From an uncultured delta proteobacterium (GTDB lineage Bacteria; Desulfobacterota; Desulfovibrionia; Desulfovibrionales; Desulfovibrionaceae): 60,919 nt of DNA. A program made the position numbers and the translations under genes. The notes below the pieces were generated by a model. It saw only the letters and a program-made list of their open reading frames with translations, was not told the origin of the DNA and made no database searches. Every line of letters starts with the position of its first letter. The stretch's first letter is position 1. Below are positions 8,832 to 15,718 of this stretch, in pieces. The stretch covers positions 1 to 60,919 of the forward strand of contig CAILNX010000044.1 in the NCBI GenBank assembly GCA_903835685.1, read 5' to 3'.

Positions 8832-10205
8832 ATGTCCTGCCATATTCTCATCCTAGACGACGAACAGAACTACCTGCTCATCCTGGAGGCCCTGCTTTCC
8901 GACGAGGGCCACAAGGTCACGGCCCTGGCCGACCCGGAGATGGGCCTGGCCTTTCTGGAAGAGTCCGAGGTGGATGTGATCATCACGGACATGAAGATGC
9001 CCAAGCTCACGGGCCAGGACATCCTGGAGCACGTGAAGAAGAACTATTCGCACATCCCGGTGCTGATCATGACCGCCTTCGGCAGCATCGAGGCGGCCGT
9101 GGAGGCCATGAAGGTGGGGGCCTTCGACTACATCACCAAGCCCTTTTCCAACGAGGAGATGCTCCTCTCCATCACCAAGGCCGCCCAGTACGCCCTGGCC
9201 CAGCGGGAGAACCGGCTGCTCCGCAGCGAACTCCAGGCCCGCTTCGGCCTGGACAAGATCATCGCCCGGGGCAAGGCCATGCGCGACGTGCTGCAAATGG
9301 TGGCCAAGGCCGGGCCGACCAAGAGCACGGTGCTCATCTGCGGGGAGTCCGGCACGGGCAAGGAGCTGGTGGCCAGGGCCTTGCACCACGCCTCGCCCCG
9401 GGCCTCCGGGGCCTTCATCTCGGTGAACTGCATGGCCTTAAATCCCGGGGTGCTGGAATCCGAGCTTTTCGGGCACGAAAAGGGCTCCTTCACCGGGGCC
9501 GTGGCCCGCAGGCGGGGCCGCTTCGAGATGGCCGACAAGGGCACCCTGTTCCTGGACGAGATCGGCGAACTGAGCCAGGACCTCCAGGTCAAGCTCCTGC
9601 GCGTGCTCCAGGAGCGCACCTTCGAGCGGGTGGGCGGCACGGACCCGGTGGAGGTGGACATCCGCATCGTCACGGCCACCAACAAGGATCTGCAACTGGC
9701 CGTGGCCGAGGGCCGCTTCCGGGAGGACCTGTACTACCGCCTGAACGTGGTCCGGCTGGACCTCCCTTCCCTGCGCGAGCGCCGCGAGGACATCCCCCTT
9801 TTGGCCGCCCATTTCCTGGAGAAATTCGCCAAGGAGAACAACAAGGCCGTGTCCTCCTTCACCGCCGGGGCCATGGACTACGTGAGTTCCTACGAATGGC
9901 CGGGCAATGTGCGGCAACTCGAAAACGTGGTGGAGCGCTGCGTGGTCCTGGCCCACGGCACATCCATCGGGGTGGAGGACCTGCCGCCCGAGATCAAGGA
10001 CGAGGAGGCCCAGTACAAGAGCGCCGTGGACCTTCTGCCCGCCACCATGGACCTGGCCGACACCCTGGAGAAGATCGAGGCCGCCCTGGTGCGCCGCGCC
10101 CTGGCCCGCTCGGACTTCGTGCAGGTCAAGGCCGCCGAGGCCCTGGGCATCTCCAAAAGCCTTTTGCAGTACAAATTGAAGAAGTACAAGATCACCGGGC
10201 ACTAG
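8832..10205 (+). CDS. Sigma-54-dependent response regulator (NtrC/ZraR type)
   Basis: It activates sigma-54 promoters after phosphorylation by the upstream kinase. The 457 residues hold a receiver domain (acidic DDEQ near 9-12, phospho-Asp near 53 in ITDMKMP, TKPFSN lysine), an AAA+ domain with Walker A GESGTGKE near 170, the sigma-54 contact loop as GSFTGA (GAFTGA in most relatives), Walker B LFLDEIGE, and a Fis-type helix-turn-helix at the C-terminus (AAEALGISKSLLQYKLKKY). Its stop overlaps the end of the convergent toxin gene by 4 bp. Target promoters are not evident in the window. Confidence 0.95.
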   Translation: MSCHILILDDEQNYLLILEALLSDEGHKVTALADPEMGLAFLEESEVDVIITDMKMPKLTGQDILEHVKKNYSHIPVLIMTAFGSIEAAVEAMKVGAFDYITKPFSNEEMLLSITKAAQYALAQRENRLLRSELQARFGLDKIIARGKAMRDVLQMVAKAGPTKSTVLICGESGTGKELVARALHHASPRASGAFISVNCMALNPGVLESELFGHEKGSFTGAVARRRGRFEMADKGTLFLDEIGELSQDLQVKLLRVLQERTFERVGGTDPVEVDIRIVTATNKDLQLAVAEGRFREDLYYRLNVVRLDLPSLRERREDIPLLAAHFLEKFAKENNKAVSSFTAGAMDYVSSYEWPGNVRQLENVVERCVVLAHGTSIGVEDLPPEIKDEEAQYKSAVDLLPATMDLADTLEKIEAALVRRALARSDFVQVKAAEALGISKSLLQYKLKKYKITGH

Positions 10206-10492
10206 CCTGGGGGTCGCCCTGCTCCTCCGGCCACTCCCGGCTGGTGTAGGACCCTGAGCACGCGCACGCCTGCCCCGGCCTGATACACCACCACATAAGG
10301 CAGCTGCGGGACCAGGAGTTCCCTGGTCCCTTCCACGCGGCCAGGACGGCCCCGGCCGGGGAGAGGCTCCAGGCTCCGGACGGTCTGGACGATGCTCCGG
10401 GCGATACGCGCCGCTGTCTCCTGGTCGTCGCTGCTCAGATAGCCCGCTAGCTCCAGCAGGTCGGCCCGGGCGGACTCGGTCCACTCAATCAA
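10202..10492 (-). CDS. ParE/RelE-family toxin, apparently frameshifted near the C-terminus
   Basis: The 96-residue frame begins MIEWTESARADLLELAGYLSS and contains the RELLVPQLPYVVVY and VRVLRVLH strands typical of ParE/RelE toxins. After VLH the frame reads QPGVAGGAGRPPG, while the next frame reads SREWPEEQGDPQASAR and stops at 10192. SREWPEE is the usual end of this family, so about two bases seem to be missing near 10243. The C-terminal strand matters for ParE activity, so this copy may be inactive, or the base could be a sequence error. It overlaps its antitoxin by 8 bp, the normal operon layout. Confidence 0.75.
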   Translation of the reverse strand: MIEWTESARADLLELAGYLSSDDQETAARIARSIVQTVRSLEPLPGRGRPGRVEGTRELLVPQLPYVVVYQAGAGVRVLRVLHQPGVAGGAGRPPG

Positions 10493-10730
10493 GGTCGATC
10501 CCCAGCTTCCGGATGCTGGCGACCACCTCCCCGTGGCTCACGACCCGTCCCGCCTTGATGTCGTCCAGACCTTTCCGCACCTCTTGCCGGAACCAGACCT
10601 CATATTCGAGGTACTTGTCCACGGCCTCCTTGATGACCCAGGACCTGGGCCGACCAAGGCCCTTGGCCAGTTCGTCGAGCTGGGCCAGGGTGTCTTGCGG
10701 GAAGCGGACGGTGGTGATTTGGGTGTGCAT
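10485..10730 (-). CDS. Ribbon-helix-helix antitoxin
   Basis: The 81-residue protein starts MHTQITTVRFPQDTLAQLDE, a classic ribbon-helix-helix DNA-binding strand and helix, with GRPRSWVIKEAVDKYLEYE as the second helix. The charged C-terminal half (about residues 45-81) would wrap the toxin. It should neutralise the downstream ParE/RelE-like toxin and repress the pair by binding its own promoter, where a direct repeat is visible. The stop overlaps the toxin start by 8 bp. The ParD, RelB or CopG subgroup cannot be fixed from sequence alone. Confidence 0.85.
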   Translation of the reverse strand: MHTQITTVRFPQDTLAQLDELAKGLGRPRSWVIKEAVDKYLEYEVWFRQEVRKGLDDIKAGRVVSHGEVVASIRKLGIDLD

Positions 10731-10740
10731 GGCGGCTCCT

Positions 10741-10757
10741 GTATTCTTACGTATTCT
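10741..10757 (-). promoter_or_regulatory. Candidate operator of the toxin-antitoxin operon
   Basis: Two copies of AGAATAC (minus strand) begin 10 bp apart, one helical turn, 10-27 bp upstream of the antitoxin start. RHH antitoxins commonly bind paired short repeats at their own promoter. The assignment is inference from position and spacing. Confidence 0.4.
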
Positions 10758-10827
10758 CTTGTAGTCTCCAAGATTACACGCACGCCGCAGGATGTCAAGA
10801 AACGGTTCCGGTCAGACCGGTCCCATT

Positions 10828-11097
10828 TCAGCGGATGTATTCGGGAATGTTCAGGAAGAGATTCTGGGTGTACACGACCATCTTGTCCATGATCCAGGGG
10901 AAGGCCACCAGAAGGGCCAGGAACACGGCGATGATCTTGGGCACAAAGGACAGGGTCATCTCCTGAATCTGGGTGGCGGCCTGAAGCACGCTGACCACGA
11001 CGCCCACGATGAGCCCCACGCCGAGCATGGGCAGGGAGATGGCCAGAGTCATCTCAATGGCCTCGCGGGCGAACCCGATGATGAAATCCTGGGTCAT
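10828..11097 (-). CDS. fliQ: Flagellar export apparatus protein FliQ
   Basis: FliQ is a small membrane subunit of the export gate at the flagellar base and forms the export channel with FliP and FliR. The 89 residues contain two hydrophobic segments (about 15-40 and 50-75) and the family pattern QAATQIQEMTLSFVPKI between them. Length is exactly typical. It follows fliP by 13 bp and is the last flagellar gene here; FliR, FlhB and FlhA are not in this window. Confidence 0.96.
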   Translation of the reverse strand: MTQDFIIGFAREAIEMTLAISLPMLGVGLIVGVVVSVLQAATQIQEMTLSFVPKIIAVFLALLVAFPWIMDKMVVYTQNLFLNIPEYIR

Positions 11098-11110
11098 ATC
11101 CCGCCTCCGG

Positions 11111-11890
11111 TCATTGGAAACTGTTCACGATGGAGCCCACGAGCAGGTTCCATCCATCCACCATGATGAATAAAAGCACCTTGAACGGCAGGGAAACCAT
11201 GACCGGCGGCAGCATCATCATGCCCATGGCCAGCAGGATGCTCGAGACCACCATGTCCAGGATGAGGAAGGGGATGTAGATGAGAAAGCCGATGGTGAAC
11301 CCGGTCTTGACCTCGGAGATGACAAAGGCCGAGGTGAGCAGCAGGGTGGGCACCTCGTCCTTGCTCTGGGGCCTCTCCATCTTGGCGATGGCGTAGAACA
11401 CCGAGAGGTCCTTTTCCCGGGTGTGCTTGAAGAGAAACCCCCGCAAGGGAATCTCGGCCCGGCTCATGGCCTCCTTGAATCCAATCTCCTCCTTCATGTA
11501 GGGCTGCAGGGCCTTGTCGTTGATCTCCTTGCCCACGGGCATCATGATCACGAAGGTCATGAAGATGGCCAGGCTGGCCATGACCTGGTTGGGCGGCATC
11601 TGCTGGGTGCCCATGGCCTGGCGCAGGAAATGGAAGACGATAATGATACGGGTGAAGGAGGTCACGGTCAGGATGATGGACGGGGCCAGCGACAGGATCG
11701 TGAGCAGGAAGAGGATCTCCAGGACCACGGAAACCTGCTCGGGCTCGGCCTTGCCCGCGGCCAGCCGCATGGTCACGGTGGGCAGGGTCGGCTCCTGGGC
11801 CAGGACGGGCCAGGCCAGGGCAGTCAGGGCCAGCAGGCTAGCGGCGGCCAGCAGGATTTGTCTTGGAGTCCAGGACATCGGCGAATTCAT
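11111..11890 (-). CDS. fliP: Flagellar export apparatus protein FliP
   Basis: A core subunit of the flagellar type III export gate. A start at 11890 (MNSPMSW) gives about 259 residues with a cleavable-looking signal sequence ending near AWPVLAQE, as usual for FliP; an upstream start adds 10 residues. Family signatures are SLAPSIILTVTSFTRIIIVFHFLRQAMGTQQMPPNQV and LLTSAFVISEVKTGFTIGFLIYIPF, followed by the last membrane segments. The gene overlaps the end of fliO by about 50 bp, suggesting coupled translation. Confidence 0.95.
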   Translation of the reverse strand: MNSPMSWTPRQILLAAASLLALTALAWPVLAQEPTLPTVTMRLAAGKAEPEQVSVVLEILFLLTILSLAPSIILTVTSFTRIIIVFHFLRQAMGTQQMPPNQVMASLAIFMTFVIMMPVGKEINDKALQPYMKEEIGFKEAMSRAEIPLRGFLFKHTREKDLSVFYAIAKMERPQSKDEVPTLLLTSAFVISEVKTGFTIGFLIYIPFLILDMVVSSILLAMGMMMLPPVMVSLPFKVLLFIMVDGWNLLVGSIVNSFQ

Positions 11891-12206
11891 CCTCAAGCCC
11901 CGCAGGCTCTTTTTCCTCAATGGTTTCCGTGAGCAGGTTGACCTGGTGTTCGGTCACCCCGAGCACCAGCACCCGGTCCAGATAACGCACCACGGCCACG
12001 CCCCGCCGGGGTCCCAGGGGGAGTTGGCCCAAAAGTTCGAGCCCGGTGCGCCGGTTTGCGCCCACGCCCAGCTTGTGCCCGTAGCGGCGCAGAAAATAGG
12101 AGGCCAGAAGGAGCAGGGCCAGGACCAGGAACAGGCCGCCAGCCATCTGGAAGACCATGGAATAGCCCATGTCCGGGGCGTGCAGAGTGGTGGTCGCGTT
12201 AGGCAA
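11838..12206 (-). CDS. fliO: Flagellar biosynthesis protein FliO
   Basis: FliO helps FliP assemble into the export gate. The 122-residue protein has one membrane segment near residues 20-40 (MAGGLFLVLALLLLASYFL) followed by a basic RRYGHK stretch and a small cytoplasmic domain with LELLGQLPLGPRRGVAVVRYLDRVLVLGVTEHQVNLL, the pattern that identifies this poorly conserved family. It overlaps fliN by 8 bp upstream and fliP downstream, consistent with the usual fliN-fliO-fliP order. Confidence 0.9.
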   Translation of the reverse strand: MPNATTTLHAPDMGYSMVFQMAGGLFLVLALLLLASYFLRRYGHKLGVGANRRTGLELLGQLPLGPRRGVAVVRYLDRVLVLGVTEHQVNLLTETIEEKEPAGLEDEFADVLDSKTNPAGRR

Positions 12207-12864
12207 GTTGCTTCACCCGCTCGATCGGAGAGATGATGTCGGTCAGCCGTATGCCGAATTTCTCGTTGATGACCACGGCTTCGCCTCGGGCCACGAGCTT
12301 GCCGTTGACGTAGATCTCCAGCGGCTCGCCCGCGAGTTTGTTCAGTTCGACCACGCTGCCCTGGCCCAGCTGCAACAACTCGTTGATCAAAAGTTTGGCG
12401 CGTCCCAGTTCAGCCGAAACGTCCAGGGGAATATCCAGGATGAAGTCCAGATCGCGCTTCATCCCTTCCACCCGGGGGTTCTTGGCCTCCTTGGTCAAAT
12501 CCCTGAAATCGGCCGGGCGGGTCTGGGTGCGCAGGTACTGCTGCTCCTTTTCCTTCTTGATCCCGTCCTCTTCCTGCTGGGCCAGGGCAGCGGCCCAGTC
12601 CCCGGCCACGGCGTCTCCGCCCGAATCGCCCCCGGAGTCCGCTCCGCCCTCGGACAGGGCGGCGGCCCATTCATCGGCCAGGGCGTCGTCCTCGACCTTG
12701 GCCCCGCCGCCCCCGGCAGCCGGTGCGCCGCCCTCGGTCTGGGCCAGGGCCTTGGCCCACTCGTCGGCCAGGGGATCAGGGGCCGGGGTGTCGTCGGCTC
12801 CGCCATCAGCCAGGGCGGCGGCCCATTCCTCGGCCAATTTGTCTTGTTCGTCGTCCGGGGCCAT
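12199..12864 (-). CDS. fliN: Flagellar motor switch protein FliN with a four-fold amplified N-terminal motif
   Basis: FliN forms the lower C-ring of the flagellar switch. The C-terminal 85 residues are a standard SpoA domain (DIPLDVSAELGRAKLLINELLQLGQGSVVELNKLAGEPLEIYVNGKLVARGEAVVINEKFGIRLTDI). The N-terminal 100 residues are unusual: LAEEWAAAL (10-18), LADEWAKAL (32-40), LADEWAAAL (62-70) and VAGDWAAAL (86-94), separated by Gly/Ala/Asp-rich spacers. E. coli FliN has one such motif (DDLWAEAL). The ATG at 12864 has a GAGGA ribosome-binding site and is preferred over a GTG five codons upstream. Confidence 0.93.
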   Translation of the reverse strand: MAPDDEQDKLAEEWAAALADGGADDTPAPDPLADEWAKALAQTEGGAPAAGGGGAKVEDDALADEWAAALSEGGADSGGDSGGDAVAGDWAAALAQQEEDGIKKEKEQQYLRTQTRPADFRDLTKEAKNPRVEGMKRDLDFILDIPLDVSAELGRAKLLINELLQLGQGSVVELNKLAGEPLEIYVNGKLVARGEAVVINEKFGIRLTDIISPIERVKQLA

Positions 12865-12974
12865 CTCGTGTCCTCGCACAAAAAATGTTCAGGTACCAGC
12901 CTACCCGGCCGCCTTGGGTTCCGGCGACTGAAGAATCAGCGCTGGCGGCTGAAGAGCCTTATGCAAAAACCGTA

Positions 12975-13544
12975 CTACTGGATGACCATCTCCGTAAAAT
13001 AGACCTGCAACACCTTGGAGCCGCCCAAAATCTGGTTCAGCCTGCGGATGATGTCAGCCTTTAAGGCCATCTTGCTCTCCATGGTGGCCAGGTCCTGGAT
13101 GGATTTGCTGGACAGGAGCATGATCACCTGGTCCCGGACCTTGGGCTCCTGGTCGGCCAAATCCCTGCTGGCCGCCTCGTTCATGGTCTCCACCATGATG
13201 GTCAGCTTCAGGTAGCGCCGCCCCAGGGGGTCGGACAGGTTGACCACAAAGGGGGCCAGGGCCACGGGCCTGTTCTTGCCCGCGCCTTCCTTGCCCTTTT
13301 CTCCGGCCTTTTCTCCGTGCCCGCCACCGCCGCCGCCACCGCCGTGGCCGCCCTGGTCCTCGGCCGGTGCGGCGGCCTCCTGCTGGGCCTCGCCCCCTTC
13401 AACCTTGGGCTTGCCGAAGAACTTGGGGTACAGGAACCACCCGGCCCCGCCCAGACCAGCGAGCAGAACCACCAGGAGGATCCAGATGAGCTTTCCTTTT
13501 TTCTTTTTCGGCTCTTCTTGGCCGTCCAGTTGCTCGTCAGCCAC
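12975..13544 (-). CDS. fliL: Flagellar basal body-associated protein FliL
   Basis: FliL sits at the inner membrane around the stator and supports motor torque. The 189-residue protein begins at a GTG with AAGGAG upstream, has a basic stretch (KKKKGK) and a single membrane segment near 19-40, then a long Gly/His/Glu/Lys-rich linker (about 50-90) and the FliL domain with NLSDPLGRRYLKLTIMVE and the C-terminal VLQVYFTEMVIQ. The linker contains a run of glycines (GGHGGGGGGGGHG) and is longer than usual. It is the first gene of the fliL-N-O-P-Q operon. Confidence 0.94.
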   Translation of the reverse strand: MADEQLDGQEEPKKKKGKLIWILLVVLLAGLGGAGWFLYPKFFGKPKVEGGEAQQEAAAPAEDQGGHGGGGGGGGHGEKAGEKGKEGAGKNRPVALAPFVVNLSDPLGRRYLKLTIMVETMNEAASRDLADQEPKVRDQVIMLLSSKSIQDLATMESKMALKADIIRRLNQILGGSKVLQVYFTEMVIQ

Positions 13545-13605
13545 CGCATTCTCCTTGCTTGGTCGCGTCCCCGGGCCTGGGAATCAGGCTGCGGTCCTTT
13601 AAGGC

Positions 13606-13634
13606 AGCAAAGAGGGAAAATCTCCCCCTGTCAA
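13606..13634 (-). promoter_or_regulatory. Candidate sigma-70 promoter of the flagellar operon
   Basis: On the minus strand a perfect TTGACA (13634-13629) is followed 17 bp later by TTTGCT, a weak -10 match. It lies about 62 bp upstream of the fliL start. I saw no sigma-54 or sigma-28 pattern here. Assignment is by sequence match only. Confidence 0.35.
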
Positions 13635-13668
13635 GCCCTTGGCGGAAATCCTCGGCCGGGTTTGGGGA

Positions 13669-14376
13669 TCATCCCCCACCTTCGGGCCGCTCACCGAAAA
13701 TCCGGGTCCCCACCCGCACCAGGGTGGCCCCTTCCTCTATGGCTGGCGCGAAATCCCCGCTCATGCCCATGGACAGGTGGGCCAGGGGCTGGCCGAGCTC
13801 CCGGGCCAGCCGGTCCCGCAACTGCCTGAGACGGACGAAATACGGGCGTGAAATCTCCGGGTCCGGGTCATAGGGCGGCAGGACCATGAGCCCGGTCAGG
13901 TTCAGCCCGGGCAGTCCCAGGACCTCTTCGGCCAGGGCCTTGGCCTGATCCTCGGCCACCCCGGATTTCTGCTCCTCGCCCGCCAGGTTCACCTGGATGA
14001 GCACGTCCTGGGTTCCGGCCCGCTCGGTCAGGGCCCGGCTCAAGGCCCGGGCCAGCTTGCCCGAGTCCAGGCTGTGGATCAGGGCAAAACGCCCGGCCAC
14101 GTGTTTGGCCTTGTTGGACTGCAAGCCGCCCACCAGATGCCAGGACAGGGGCAGGGCGGCCAGTTCGGCCATCTTGCCCAAGGCCTCCTGCACATAGGAC
14201 TCGCCAAAGGCGCTCTGCCCGGCCCCATGCACCTCGGCCACGCTGGCGGCCGGATGAAATTTCGAGACCGCCACCAGGCCCACATCGGCCGGGTCGCGTC
14301 CGGCCCTCCTGGCGGTCTCGGCGATCTCCGCCAGGGTCTGGACGAGCCGTTGGCCCAGATCGCTCTTCACGCTCAT
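13669..14376 (-). CDS. YggS/PROSC-family pyridoxal phosphate homeostasis protein
   Basis: A PLP-binding barrel protein of the YggS family, which buffers cellular pyridoxal phosphate and has no proven enzymatic reaction. The ATG at 14376 has an AAGGAAGAG ribosome-binding site and gives 235 residues. The cofactor lysine is in LVAVSKFHP near residue 36; FGESYVQEALGK, WHLVGGLQSNKAKH, IHSLDSGKLA and LSMGMSGDFAPAIEEGATLVRVGTRIFG are family blocks, although the usual FGEN is FGES here. An upstream start adds 17 residues. It lies between fliL and era on the same strand with no clear functional link. Confidence 0.92.
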   Translation of the reverse strand: MSVKSDLGQRLVQTLAEIAETARRAGRDPADVGLVAVSKFHPAASVAEVHGAGQSAFGESYVQEALGKMAELAALPLSWHLVGGLQSNKAKHVAGRFALIHSLDSGKLARALSRALTERAGTQDVLIQVNLAGEEQKSGVAEDQAKALAEEVLGLPGLNLTGLMVLPPYDPDPEISRPYFVRLRQLRDRLARELGQPLAHLSMGMSGDFAPAIEEGATLVRVGTRIFGERPEGGG

Positions 14377-14557
14377 CTCTTCCTTCTCCAGGCCCAGGCG
14401 CCTGGCAGGTGACCCGAACCGGGCCAAGAGGTCTGGACAGACTCAAGACATTTTTTAGAGATGTACTGGAAGACAGGAGGAAACACAAGCAGTTCGAAGG
14501 AATTTCTCAAGAAAGGGAAGGGGCCGGGCGCGAGGCCCGGCCAGCGTTGGAAAACGG

Positions 14558-15469
14558 CTATTCGCCCAGGCCGATGGAGCGCATGAACCCGGAGTCCTCG
14601 GTCCAGCCAGCCCGGACCTTGACCCACAGCTTTAAGTCCACCTGGCCCTCCAGAAGCTCCTCCATCTCCAGGCGGGCCATGGTGCCCACTTTTTTCAGCA
14701 TGGCCCCGCCCTTGCCGATGATCATGGCCTTGTGGCTGTCCTTGGCCGTGTAGATCACGGCAGCCACGTGGGTCAGGCCGCGCTCGGTCTCCTCTTCCCA
14801 GGACTCGATCTCCACGGCCGTGGAATAGGGCAATTCCTGGGACAGGGTGAGAAAGAGCTTCTCGCGCACGATCTCCGCAGCCATGAAGCGCAGGGGGACC
14901 GTGGACACCTGGTCCTCGGGGAACATGGCCGGGGCCTCGGGCAGAAAGGTCAGGATGCGGGAGAGCAGTTGGTCCGCGCCATCGCCGGTCAGGGCCGACA
15001 GGGGGAGGAGTTCGGCCTCGGGCCAGATCTTGGCCAGTTCCTCAATCACCGGCAGGAGCCGGGCCTTTTCCTTGAGCAGGTCGGCCTTGTTCACGCCCAC
15101 CAGGACCGGGCGGCCGCAGCGGGACACGGCCTTGACCAACGGGGAGAGCTCGCTTAAGGCCCGGTCCGGGTTCTTGGCCATGGCCGCCCCGTCCACCATG
15201 ACCGTGACCACGTCGGCCGAGCCTAAGGCCCCGTAGGCCGCCTCCATGAGGAAGCGGTTCATGCGGCCGCGGTGCTGGTGCACCCCCGGGGTGTCCAGAA
15301 AGACCACCTGGCAGTCCTCCCGGGTCAGGATGCCGCTGATGCGGTTGCGGGTGGTCTGGGGCTTGGGCGAGACAATGGCCACCTTCTGGCCCACCAGGTG
15401 GTTCATCAGGGTGGACTTCCCAGCATTGGGGGGGCCGACCAGGGCCGCGAAACCGAAACGATGGCTCAT
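14558..15469 (-). CDS. era: GTPase Era
   Basis: Era is an essential GTPase that binds 16S rRNA and assists 30S subunit maturation. The protein starts best at 15469 (MSHRFGFAALVG), after an AGGAG site, giving 303 residues. G1 is GPPNAGKSTL near residue 11, G3 DTPGVHQH, G4 NKADLLKEK; the C-terminal KH domain carries VIYTAKDSHKAMIIGKGGAMLKKVGTMAR. All GTPase motifs look intact. It is separated from the YggS-type gene by about 180 bp. Confidence 0.96.
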   Translation of the reverse strand: MSHRFGFAALVGPPNAGKSTLMNHLVGQKVAIVSPKPQTTRNRISGILTREDCQVVFLDTPGVHQHRGRMNRFLMEAAYGALGSADVVTVMVDGAAMAKNPDRALSELSPLVKAVSRCGRPVLVGVNKADLLKEKARLLPVIEELAKIWPEAELLPLSALTGDGADQLLSRILTFLPEAPAMFPEDQVSTVPLRFMAAEIVREKLFLTLSQELPYSTAVEIESWEEETERGLTHVAAVIYTAKDSHKAMIIGKGGAMLKKVGTMARLEMEELLEGQVDLKLWVKVRAGWTEDSGFMRSIGLGE

Positions 15470-15566
15470 AGCGCTCCTCATGACTGCAAGAATGCACAAC
15501 GCCCCCCCTCCCTCTCCCGAGACGGGAAAAATAGCAAGCCGTCCGTTGCCAAGCCCTCCTCATGGG

Positions 15567-15594
15567 TTTACCAATCCTTTCATTTCGGTATACA
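15567..15594 (+). promoter_or_regulatory. Candidate promoter of the GGDEF-EAL gene
   Basis: TTTACC and TATACA with 16 bp spacing lie in a locally AT-rich patch about 125 bp upstream of the GTG start. Both hexamers match the sigma-70 consensus at four of six positions. No other regulatory feature was seen between era and this gene. Confidence 0.3.
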
Positions 15595-15718
15595 TTGCCT
15601 CTCATTCGCCTTGGCAGCGTCCTTTTCCCGGAGGAAAACGAGCGGTGCGGAGCCTCCCCCCTTTCTTCAACCAGACAGCCACGGCCCGGCCCCGGTCGTG
15701 CGCTCCGCCCCCTGACCT

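Noticed and set aside
8381-10249. Long alternative frame across the kinase and regulator genes
   Set aside because: It is out of frame with two well-supported genes and has low-complexity composition.
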